Shown in pieces: positions 24,501-33,600 of a DNA stretch of 64,000 bases (its first letter is position 1; every line of letters begins with the position of its first letter). The notes beneath the pieces are model-generated. The model saw only the letters and a program-made list of their open reading frames with translations, had not been told where the DNA came from and made no database searches. The position numbers and the translations under genes are program-made. The DNA is from Taeniopygia guttata (Eukaryota > Chordata > Aves > Passeriformes > Estrildidae), in NCBI RefSeq assembly GCF_048771995.1, contig NC_133024.1, positions 57,742,501 through 57,806,500 of the forward strand. The letters run 5' to 3'.

Positions 24501-27500
24501 GTGCCCCTATTAACCAGTAGGGGAAAAAGTGGAAAAGTGCAGAGATTGTTGAAATTGGTACTTTAGTAAAGAAGTAAAATTGTTGGCATGCAAAGTTTGA
24601 TTCTGTAATTATTTGCTGTGATGTTCTATTTTGGGATAAATTTTTATTTGTTTGTGTATATTTAATTTGTGATAAAATTTATTGGTACTAGTTTTCTGTA
24701 GCCCTCACAAAGATCTAAGTCTCCCAGAGAATTTTTTCATCAGTCTCCAATAAAGACAATGACACAAATAAGAAATTACAGCCTCAGGGGTGAATACTTT
24801 GAGAAAATCCAAACATGTAAAAGAATGGCCTATATGAAAATTTAAACAGTATGGCAACAGTTATTATGCAGCCTCACACTAATTATCCACTGAGAATAAT
24901 TGTATAGGTGCATTTGCAGTATTTTAAGTTATGGAATTCCATCTCATTGGAGTCAAAGGGAATACTTTCTAACAATGTTAGGGATTCAAGCAATAAACCA
25001 GTAAGATGGTCACAGACAAAAATTATTCAGGGGTTGAATAGACTCATAAGTGCTGCATTGGCTGATCCTGAAAACTTAGTTTCATGAACTCCTGTATCTT
25101 TTTCCTAGGGAGCAGAGTGGGTGGAAGGTGTCACTGAAGATGGTCATACCTATTACTATAACACACAAACTGGAGGTAAGTACTTTCTTTCCAGTTAAAC
25201 TGCATCAGGAGAGAGGGTTTTCAGAAAGACCTCTTTTTTTGTTTTGCAAAAGCTGCATTTTTAACTAAGGTTTGTATTTTTTAAGCTGCTGTCTTAGTAG
25301 AAATAAAATAGTTGCTTAAGTCAGCACTGGCTTTCTGGCTGCATTGTCAGTGTGCATACGTTTTTGCTTCAGAGATTTTTTTGGATATTCAACTTGTAAT
25401 TCTAAACTAGGCATTAATCTTTACTACATATATATTGAAATTACAGTTTGGAAACTAGAATGAGGAAGGATTTTGTGTTGATGGGCATGTAGAACTGAGA
25501 AGCTCCTAAACTTTTCCTCTTGCTGACATAGCATTGATAAGAAAGTCCAGAATCTTACCTCCTACTTCTTTTCCACTTTTTTCTCCCTACATGGGGAGTT
25601 TTGTGGTAACTCCCTCAGAACAGCATCTGTTTTCTAAATCTATCTGAATCATTTTAAGGTCAATGATGCCTCTCTGGAGAGCAAGTGGTTTTTTTGCTGA
25701 CTATGAGTTTTCCTTCTGCAGTTGGGTATGAAGTGGCATTGCTAATGATGCCAAGAATAGGGAAAAAGAAACAAAAACAAAAAAACAGCCAATAAAACCA
25801 ATCCAAAACCATTCACTTTTTCACTGACCACTCCCCTGCTCAAAGGATTTGCAATTTCTTTTGAAAGGGAAAGATGTTGGTTATTTTTAAACATTGCCTT
25901 TCAAGTTCAGATGCATTTTTGCCTATGTTTGCTGTATTTTAAGTACTTCATGGACATATGACACTTGTGAAGAATGTTTCTAATCATCACATTTAGCAGA
26001 ATTCTGGCTTTTGAGATTTCAAATTGATCCCTTGCTTTTATGTAGCTTTAAGTGCGTCTCTTGGGAGTACTTGAAAATTACTTCTCTGTTCTGTTAAAAG
26101 TAATCCTATCCTCTGACAGCAAAACAAAACTTTTAACTGATATAAATAATTATAAGTGTCTCATGTCAGACACATAACTTAGGGGACTAATGGCTCCAGG
26201 CTTGGTGCTACGAGAATGACAGGTTGCACCTACTCCACTCTTTATGTGGCACCTGGGAAAGTGGACTTGCTCAGTTACTAATCTGAAGCCAGATGTCAGC
26301 AGTACCCTTAAGAGACTGTGCTGTTCATGCAAAGTTATTAATTGCCAGTTTCTTACATCTTTACTTCAAGATAGGCACTTACATGTTGTGTTGTTTGCAG
26401 TTAGGAAAAAGAGTAGGGTTTTTTAATATCTGAAAGCTTATATAAAATTGTCAACTGAAAGTTGGTGTACTTTTGCCATTGTTTTACTAAAACCAGTTTT
26501 AAGAGCATTGAGTCAACTTTTGAGTAATTCTTCTCAGTATATTTACTGGAATACTACTTTTAAATTGAAAATGAGGATATATGTGTATGTACATATTGTG
26601 TATGTATTTCTAGTCTTTTCAGATTGATGTTTGTATTTCCTTGTTTGCTTCAGAGCTCTTTTAATTAGAGACCTAATGTTACTAAGAAAAGTAGCACTAG
26701 AAAAGGGTTTAGTTGCCTGGAGACCTGAACCTTGCAGTTGTCATTCTTTACTTCATCCTGTCCTTGTAATCAATTAGTAGCTCAAATCAAATAGGTACAT
26801 GTACAGGGCAATTAAGTTATTTGTCTGTCCTGTGTAAGGATGAGAGGGACCACAGTCTTGTGGGTCACAGTTTGCTGTGTGTGGTGGTTTTTGTAAGAGC
26901 TAATTAAAACAAGCTTTATCAAGAGTGAACTCTGTTGTCCTGACTGTGTCTCTGATGGGAAGAAATGTTATCTTTCTGATTATGGTTATTAAAACAAATG
27001 TACCAAACAAAAGCAAAAGCTTTTTGCTAAATTATTTGCTGTATTTTTGCATAAGGCAGCACTGCTTCTGAAAGGTTATATTGTTGAAGCAATAACAGAT
27101 CAAAACAAGAAGCATAAATAATGTGGTTGTTTGAATGTCTTGGACAGTATCCACATGGGAGAAACCGGATGGTTTTGTTTCATCTTCAAATGAGAAGGGT
27201 CAGCGTGACAAGCCTGTAGAAACAACATCTGAATCAGACTCAGAAGATAGTGAGAATGAAGCAGAGAGTTCAGAAACAAACTTCAAGGTAAGTTTTCTTC
27301 AGATTTATTTTGCATATGTGATCTTATACTTGAAAATTATAACTGAATCTTTTATGGTTTGTGGTAGGTTGTACTTACTGAAATGAGATTAAAACGTGTG
27401 ACTAGAAGTAAAATTTTGCACTTCTTAATAAAATGAATATTTATTCAATTATTTGGCTGATTAGTGGCACTCTTCCAGAATAGAAAGATTGATCTTTCCT

Positions 27501-30500
27501 TCAACACACCAGAAGTACGTTGAATTCTACAAGAGATGTGATGTTCTCTGAGAAAGGTTACTGTCATCTCTCTGAAATAATCCACAAAATGGTTTGGTAT
27601 GAGGATGATTTCAACCTTTCATTGGTAAATGTGACTGCCAATAGACCTTCAGGGAATGCTTTGGACTGAAAATGGCATGGTTGTAGTTTTTTTATTAAAT
27701 TGAGAAAAAACATAGCACATAGTACAAAATCTGTATCAATTATATATTTCAAACATAAATTTAAAACTTGAGATAAAACGTGTGATGTCCCTGGTTGGGT
27801 TAGATGTTTTCCCTGGAGCTGGTAATTCAGAACATAGAGAGACAGTTTAAATATAAAATGTATTCCTAGACAGGTGTTAATTGTAAGATACTTTTGTATC
27901 ACTGTGCATCATTAGAAACTGCTACCAGGTATTGGCAATAAGTGTGTGCATCTGGATGTAGAGAAAGTTGCATGTGAAATTTTTCCTCTTTATTTTAAGA
28001 TGTGCTAAGATTTGCTTTCAAGTGAATTTGTAAGTTTGTTAACTTCAGCCTTGGGAGATGGCATTTTCCTGCTTTAATTTCTTGTAACATTTAAGGGTTG
28101 TTTTCTTCTATAAAGCTTAAGAAGAAAAATTTGTAGATTCTATCGCAATATGAATTTATTGCTTCAAGTTACTCTTGGTTGAAAAGCATGAATAGTAGAT
28201 AATAAGTAGATAATAGTAGCAAATAAAAGATGTAAAATAAAGCTACATTATGTTTTCATTTAGGCTTTTTTGCTTAAGATGGGTTTTTTCCTCTTTAGAG
28301 GAAAGGAGATAATGGTGGAGAATCAGAGGAAGGGAAAAAATCTCCCAAAGCTAAAAAGTTAAGCCCTTATGGGAAATGGCGAGAAGTTAAGTCAGAAGAA
28401 ACCATGGATAAAGAGGAGAGTACATCAGCTTCCCAAGAAACCTCTAGTGATGGATCTAACAAAACCAACCCTTATGGAAAATGGAAAGCACTTAAGGAAG
28501 TAGGGGAAGAACAAGAAGAAGAAGAAGCAGGGTGAGTATCTTTTTACCATCCTTATTTTCATAATGTTGTTTGCAGGAACTGAAGCTTTTGTACCTCTGA
28601 ATTCTGGCAGAATTAGCACAACTGTGATTGGAAATGTTGCCCAAATACAATTATTTTCACAATTATTATTTTAAGTAATTACTCTCATTGCAGACAGAGG
28701 TGGTGTTTTGGGTTTTGTGTAGAAGTTCATAATGAGTACAGTGTAAATTGAAGTGATTTAAGAATCATAGTCATGCACTGTTTTTTCAGAGGCTGAGTTT
28801 CAAAGCTATGTTACTTTAAGCTTATGTTCCTTACATTATCTCTTTCAACAATCTGATGCAGTTGCCCCAGGAGTTCCTATGATCTCTCTCTCTCTCTTCC
28901 CCTCCTGTCAGACCAATGAACTGCAGATGTTTTCATAAAGTGCATCTGATCAGAAGGGTTGTTTTTCTGCATAATGCCTGTGGTGAATCTTTTGTTTCTT
29001 CCTTGTGAAGTATGCTCTTTTACTGCAATCTTCTTCTTGTGGGATCCTCAAGGAGTGTGGCAAAAATAGGTTTTGGAGAATGAAAAGAGTCTTTCTCCTT
29101 ATGCTTTCTCCATTCTCCAACATTATAGAGCAGGTAGACCTCCGATAGTGCTCATACTAAATTAAGCACTGATGCACTTCTTGGAGATGATAACGTTCAG
29201 ATAACATCTCCTGAATTGCACCAGCTAAACTGCTCCTTGACTGCTGAGCTGAAAAATTCTCTTGGGTTTTGGGAAAGCGCTGTATAGTAAAAAGTGCATT
29301 CAGCCACTGAACCTGATAGATCAGTCTGCACTTTAACAGACAGGCTTGAGATGAGCACACGTGGCAATGAGACAAATGCAGTTGTTCATTATTTACTTTA
29401 AATCCAGTCTAGGCACAGTGCCATCCACTTCCAGAAAATTTACACTTTTGGGGTACTGCAACAATCGCATTTTCTTGACTTGCCACATTTTTGTGGCTAT
29501 TGTTTGGGTGCTTGAGCCAGATCCATGTCTTCTTAGAAGCATGGAACCTCAGACTGGTTCCATGCTTCTAAGCTGGAACACAAGCTGACCTCAGGCTAAC
29601 ACTCAGTAGTAGCAAAAGTATTCTTGTGTGGATTGGCCAATATCTCTGCAGCAGTGTTGTGCTGGTGCGACACCTGTGATTTAGGTAAATTTCTGCCAGC
29701 TCTTTGGTTCTTCTTTGTCATCTGTTTGTGCCATGGGTTATCCTTGTGGAACACAGTGTTTTGCTGCTGACCCTTTAAAACTAATAGGTCATTTTTAGTT
29801 GTTGTCTTTGATTTGTTTGGATCAGTACTGGCTGTGATCCTGCCCTCCAAAGCCGCCTCTCCCAGTTTAGGATCACTGTCTGATTTGGTAAGCTGGGTGT
29901 CTCTTCTGCCATACAGTCCTTCAGGATGGACACTTGAGGCAAAAAACTCAATAATGTTCTGGCAGTGAACCACTGCTACTACTCACTGTCTACTGTCTTC
30001 CAGTATTCTTAAATTTACAGACATACAGCCCTCTTCTTGCAGGACTTTTCACACAGTGAGTGCTTGGGCCATGCTATAAGTTCTGTACAGAATGAGGTAT
30101 TAGTTTGTTACTTTTTATGGCAGCCTACGCAGAAGAAACAAAGAACATGGGTGTTTTTTCTTGATGCCTGTCATGATGATAACTAGAAGACTGCATCTAG
30201 CTCAAAGCTGTTTTGTCAAATAAAAATAGCTGTTACTGTCTGCAATACACCATGTTGCTTTCTCCATGTAGATTAACCCTTTTACATTTTCCTCTCTTCT
30301 CCCAGTGAAAAAGTGGACCTGGAGCTTCCAAGTACAGAGAGTGACAATGTAGCACCCCCAGTGCTAGAGGATCCAGAAGAGGAAACAGTCATATTTAAAG
30401 AGAAGACAGTCACCTCCCTTGGAGACCTGACAGAAGGGGTGCCAACGTTTAAGAAGAGGAAATTTGAAAATGGAAAATCTAGAAACTTAAGACAAAGACT

Positions 30501-30513
30501 AAGTGATCAGTAA
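12536..30513 (+). CDS. WBP4: WBP4 (FBP21), spliceosomal WW-domain protein, complete
   Basis: WBP4/FBP21 is a nuclear pre-mRNA splicing factor that binds proline-rich splicing proteins through its WW domains and modulates the U5 helicase Brr2. Ten coding exons join with consistent phases to 1,179 bases, 392 residues plus stop (the human protein has 376). The matrin/U1-C type zinc finger has C13, C16, H30 and H36. A lysine/glutamate repeat covers about residues 106-125. WW1 spans about 140-165 (W140, W162, P165) and WW2 about 181-206 (W181, W203, P206), both with the central aromatic triplet YYY. Acidic serine-rich and KKxxPYGKW segments follow, then a conserved basic C-terminus ending in RQRLSDQ. 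Exons: 12536-12537, 18662-18734, 20133-20195, 20292-20415, 21221-21433, 22223-22278, 25109-25175, 27148-27287, 28299-28531, 30306-30513. The start codon is split across intron 1. The gene converges on MTRF1. Confidence 0.93.
12882..12973 (+). repeat. Pyrimidine-rich minisatellite, four 23-base units
   Basis: Units starting cacccccgctctgta begin at 12,882, 12,905, 12,928 and 12,951, exactly 23 bases apart, with a few substitutions; the fourth is the most diverged. The strand is almost purely C and T. The tract sits about 350 bases inside WBP4 intron 1. Confidence 0.9.
13016..13044 (+). repeat. (CCCT)n tract
   Basis: Repeated CCCT units following the 23-base minisatellite, continuing the pyrimidine-rich strand bias. 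Confidence 0.8.
13895..14060 (+). repeat. CR1 LINE 3' end, sense, with octamer tail
   Basis: It matches the CR1 3' UTR ('ggttgagtcac.atccctgg', 'gacatggtttagtggtgga', 'ggttggactca', 'aaggtcttttccagcctaaa') and ends in the tail gattctgtgattctgtgatt. It appears internally deleted just after 'gcattgga'. It lies in WBP4 intron 1. Confidence 0.92.
14509..14530. other. 22-base palindrome, 10-bp arms
   Basis: cattcatagt, AC, actatgaatg: a perfect inverted repeat in WBP4 intron 1. Confidence 0.9.
16868..16901 (+). repeat. 14-base tandem repeat
   Basis: The unit aaaatagagctgag is repeated twice and begins a third time in WBP4 intron 1. Confidence 0.75.
18662..18734 (+). CDS. WBP4: WBP4 exon 2: zinc finger, first half
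   Basis: The first base completes the ATG; the rest encodes 24 residues ADYWKSQ...ADNRP, nearly identical to human. It contains both zinc-finger cysteines (C13, C16). The donor is T|GTACGA, weaker than the others in this gene. Confidence 0.95.
20133..20195 (+). CDS. WBP4: WBP4 exon 3: zinc finger, second half
   Basis: Twenty-one codons in phase 0 encode SIEFHERGKNHKENV and the following basic helix, with zinc ligands H30 and H36. It is flanked by TTTTAAG and GTAACT. The intron that follows is only 96 bases. Confidence 0.95.
20292..20415 (+). CDS. WBP4: WBP4 exon 4: coiled/basic segment
   Basis: It encodes a charged helical stretch (KEFAAMEEAAMKAYQEDMK...) very close to human. It ends in phase 1 after the codons for KP. 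Confidence 0.95.
21221..21433 (+). CDS. WBP4: WBP4 exon 5: Lys/Glu repeat and first half of WW1
   Basis: Seventy-one codons, phase 1 to phase 1. A polar linker rich in Ser, Thr and Gln is followed by repeated KKE triplets encoded by a long purine tract. Then comes the first strand of WW1 (W140) and the YYY triplet, ending at TKTG just before the conserved turn. Confidence 0.93.
22223..22278 (+). CDS. WBP4: WBP4 exon 6: second half of WW1
   Basis: Nineteen codons beginning ESQWEKPKGFQG give the second Trp (W162) and the conserved Pro (P165) of WW1, then a short Gln/Asn/Ser linker. Acceptor TTTTTTAG, donor GTAATA. Confidence 0.94.
22279..25108 (+). other. WBP4 intron 6 (2.8 kb)
   Basis: AT-rich intron with no recognised gene. 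It contains a 29-base direct duplication at 24,480-24,528. A minus-strand open frame of 189 codons at 23,712-24,281 matches nothing known to me and is probably chance. Confidence 0.8.
24480..24528 (+). repeat. Short tandem duplication, 29-base period
   Basis: attaaccagtaggggaaaa occurs at 24,480 and 24,509. It is a recent-looking local duplication within a WBP4 intron. Confidence 0.9.
25109..25175 (+). CDS. WBP4: WBP4 exon 7: first half of WW2
   Basis: It encodes GAEWVEGVTEDGHTYYYNTQTG, with W181 and the YYY triplet, and ends in phase 1 at the same point of the WW fold as exon 5. Confidence 0.95.
25176..27147 (+). other. WBP4 intron 7 (2.0 kb)
   Basis: An AT-rich intron between the two WW2 half-exons. 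I see no exon, repeat element or RNA gene in it. Confidence 0.8.
27148..27287 (+). CDS. WBP4: WBP4 exon 8: second half of WW2 and acidic segment
   Basis: It starts VSTWEKPDGF, giving the second Trp (W203) and Pro (P206) of WW2. A Ser/Glu/Asp-rich stretch (SESDSEDSENEAESS) follows, typical of the disordered middle of WBP4 and rich in likely casein-kinase-2-type sites. It ends in phase 0. Confidence 0.93.
28299..28531 (+). CDS. WBP4: WBP4 exon 9: disordered region with two PYGKW motifs
   Basis: Seventy-seven codons plus two bases. It carries LSPYGKW (residues 267-273) and NPYGKW (303-308). As I recall it, the human protein has one such motif. The exon ends in a Glu-rich run and a GTGAGT donor. 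Confidence 0.9.
28532..30305 (+). other. WBP4 intron 9 (1.8 kb)
   Basis: It contains a perfect 17-bp hairpin (29,532-29,572), a second weaker hairpin (29,073-29,120) and a minus-strand open frame of 125 codons (29,596-29,973) of unknown meaning. No known repeat family was recognised. Confidence 0.75.
29532..29572. other. Perfect 17-bp inverted repeat with 7-base loop
   Basis: The left arm cttagaagcatggaacc (29,532-29,548) is the exact reverse complement of the right arm at 29,556-29,572. The loop is tcagact. It would form a stable hairpin in the WBP4 pre-mRNA. Confidence 0.9.
30306..30513 (+). CDS. WBP4: WBP4 exon 10: conserved C-terminus and stop
   Basis: The first base completes a Gly codon. 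It then encodes EKVDLELPSTES..., IFKEKTVTSLG and the basic tail FKKRKFENGKSRNLRQR, all strongly conserved with human. The stop TAA is at 30,511-30,513. In human this end of the protein is the part reported to contact Brr2. Confidence 0.95.
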
Positions 30514-30624
30514 TACTTAACAAATAATTTTTAATTCTGTTTAAGATAGAGTGAATCAAAAGTTTAATATTTTAAACAGGCTTTTATAAAGAAAGTGTTG
30601 GATAGAAGTTAAGGATTTATAGGT

Positions 30625-30630
30625 AATAAA
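30625..30630 (+). terminator. WBP4: Candidate WBP4 polyadenylation signal AATAAA
   Basis: It lies 112 bases after the stop codon and is followed by a GT-rich stretch (about 30,663-30,698) suited to cleavage-factor binding. Longer 3' ends using later signals are possible. Confidence 0.5.
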
Positions 30631-30639
30631 ACATACATG

Positions 30640-33600
30640 AATTTAATATTTTTTTATTTTAAGTTGATGTGATTTGTTTTGGAATGGAAGTTTGTGTTAA
30701 ATTACTTATGCAGCAATATTGTAAATACATGTATTCTTTATTGTAACCATGCCATCCAAGTTCTGCTTGCTCTGTGTATGCTGTTTTAAATACATTTCAT
30801 AAGGTTTTTTACTCCTTTTCTAAGTATGTGAGAATGCAGTAATCCTTAATCTGACAAAAAGGAAGTAGACCTTTTATTTTCATAGGGGAACTGGAGCAAC
30901 AGAATATACTAGGGAGTAAAATCATCCCCCAAGATTGTTTATGTGGCGTAGTTTCTCCACTAACAAGTAAAATATTGTGCTTACTAACCTTTGTCTGATC
31001 ACTTGCAAAAGAGTGGGTAGTGAGACTGCCAGCATTTCAAACTGATCGTTTAGAAGATGTTTTTAGAAGAGTTAGTCACATCAGTGCCACCCATTCCAAA
31101 TGGTGTTCTGAAAAATTATTTGTGTATGTGCATGGTAAATGTATTAAACCTCTGCAGAAGATTTAACCCTGATGAATCCTAACTTGTAGTAACAGCACCA
31201 GAGCCACACCTGTTGGAGTAGACATTTCTGTGATGTCTTCCTGTCTCCTGCTTTATTGTTGTCTACTTGAATTTTTCTTTCCTTTAACTTACCAAGACTT
31301 CTTTTTTGGTCTTGCTTTCTTTTTGTCTATTTCCTAGCAAAATAGACAAATATTGCTTGATAATTTAATGAAATATTTTATTGTCTGATATTTTAATGAA
31401 AAAATACTTTAGAGACTCAGCCCTGCTATGGCATACAGGACCATTTTTGAGATGGTTGTGTTTTTTCTGTTGATAAGTGTGTGTTTTATGGTTGCAGTGT
31501 TTGATAAGATGAGAGGGCCTAAGTGTGTTGAAGCTTCATCATTATCCTTACCATAGGGGAGGAAACCAAAAGATCAGCCGAGCTGATGGCTGTAGAGTCC
31601 GAGATGACTTGGATGTTTTCTTAAGGATTGTCCCACTTGGTGGGATTAGTCTACATTTAGCATCACCAGGATTCATTGTCTGTGTCAAAGTAAAGCTGCA
31701 CTCATTGCTTCTCTAGCCATCAAACAGTGAACCAGATAGATCTAAATAATCAATCTGTTAAAAACTATGTCTCTATTCTTAAAGCTCACAATGTTTTGTT
31801 TAGGGGAGTCTCAGTCAAAAAAAAAAAAGGAACGCAGCTAAGGCAGTTGTCAAGAGTCTAGCAAAATAGAGTTGGTAACTGCTGAGCTTGAACTTCTTTG
31901 AGAAAACAGCTATTAATCTGTTGGATCAATTGAGAAAGGAGTGCAGGACAGGAAATCTGGCTTATTCTGTATCACAGTGGAAGTTGAAGTTCTTTTTTTT
32001 CTATTCTTGTGATTTTTGCTCTATTTAGAAGATAATTAATTATTGTATTTAATCCCATGTGTTTTCTTGGCTTCCTCAGGGTTGGTGTATTTTGGCTGAC
32101 GTTTGTTCTGATAAATTTGAAAGTTTACTGTAATATGTTAGCCTGGATTATTATTTAGTGATGCAGGACACATGCAGGATGCTTCAAAGTCTAAGATGCA
32201 GGAATGAGCAACATGTACTCCCAGGAGAGGGTTTCTTAATCAGATTTTTTAGGGTTTGTTCTTACTTGTGTATTACTCTGGGAGCCTGCTCTAACTTGAA
32301 GTTTTCCTGTGTTTGTGGCCAGTTTACTCTTCCAATTTACACAAGTCCTGCCCTTGAGCTAAGTAGCTTTCCTTCACCTTGAATCCATCACATCTTCTCT
32401 CTTTGAAATCACAAACAGCGTCCTTGTGTGACAGGATCTTCAGTGTCCCACCAGTGCTTCTCTTCACCTATTCCAGCCTGTGTCTGCCTGGACTGCACTT
32501 TCCTAGATGGATTTCCCTGGGCTAGTTCACCTTGATTAAGGCTATGCATGATGTCACCAATACTTCTTAGCATATTGAAAGTAACTCTTGATACTTCCCT
32601 AAACCTCATTTGCTTTTCACATGACCTCACACGCTGTCTGCCATGAGCACCCTTACCTGTGACTTACCACTACATCTGATTCTTTCTGCTCCTTTGCTTT
32701 TGGTAGCTGCTGAGTTACCAGCTGGTCATGCTTTTCTTTCAAGAAAAATTCTTTTTTTTCTTAAGACTTTTTTTGTACTGCTGTGTTCATCCTCTTTCTT
32801 TTACTCCAAGCCTAAAGTATATGCATTTCATTATGATTTCTGAAAAGTTGTTTTTATTTATTAGTACAGTTTGATCAAATAGTATAGGGTTTTCTTGTAG
32901 GCTCCACTTTCAATATCCTCTGAGGAAGATAGCTTTCCTCTTTTAGTGAGGTTCCCAAAATTAGCATATTTTCTTTAAAACGCTTTGTCACTTTCAAGTG
33001 GTCACAGGCAGCGATTTAAGATACCTGTAACTAAATCTCTTGAGCAGATGTTTAAAGACATCTGAAAATGAGTGTTTAAAACTTGTTTCCTTGTGGAGCT
33101 GCTGTTAGTAATGAGCCAATGGTCTTTGTATTGTATTAAATAGACAAAACAGAACATTAGGAAAAAAGATTAAAAATTTTATTTGATTACAGCTAGTAAA
33201 GTTAGTTTAAATACCATACATGTGGTTTTAGCTGATGTGACTTTTAAAGCCTGCATTTCACAAAGAAATACAGCACTTTGCTCTCCACTACCTCTGAAAG
33301 TTAGAGACCAGTTAATTCTTTGTTCTTAAGTGTAAGATATAAAAAGGGCCAGCTGAGTTTTGATATATCCTAAACTATTGTTTAATTTTGCACCATGCTG
33401 TCATTCAATTTCCTTACTGTGTATCTAAACCAAATATTTTCTGCTCTTCACAAAAATACTTATGTGAGATTTAAGGCAAACGTTGCTTTTCCATGACATC
33501 TGTTTGGCACAGATTTACCTCCCTGCAAACCCTTCTGCTTTTGGAATTTGCTATAGGAGCCCTCTAGGTATTGCCACAGTTACAGTCCTCATCTGCTAAC

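Noticed and set aside
30166..30240. ATGATGA resembling a snoRNA C box in WBP4 intron 9
   Set aside because: No D box (CTGA) at suitable distance and no terminal stem.
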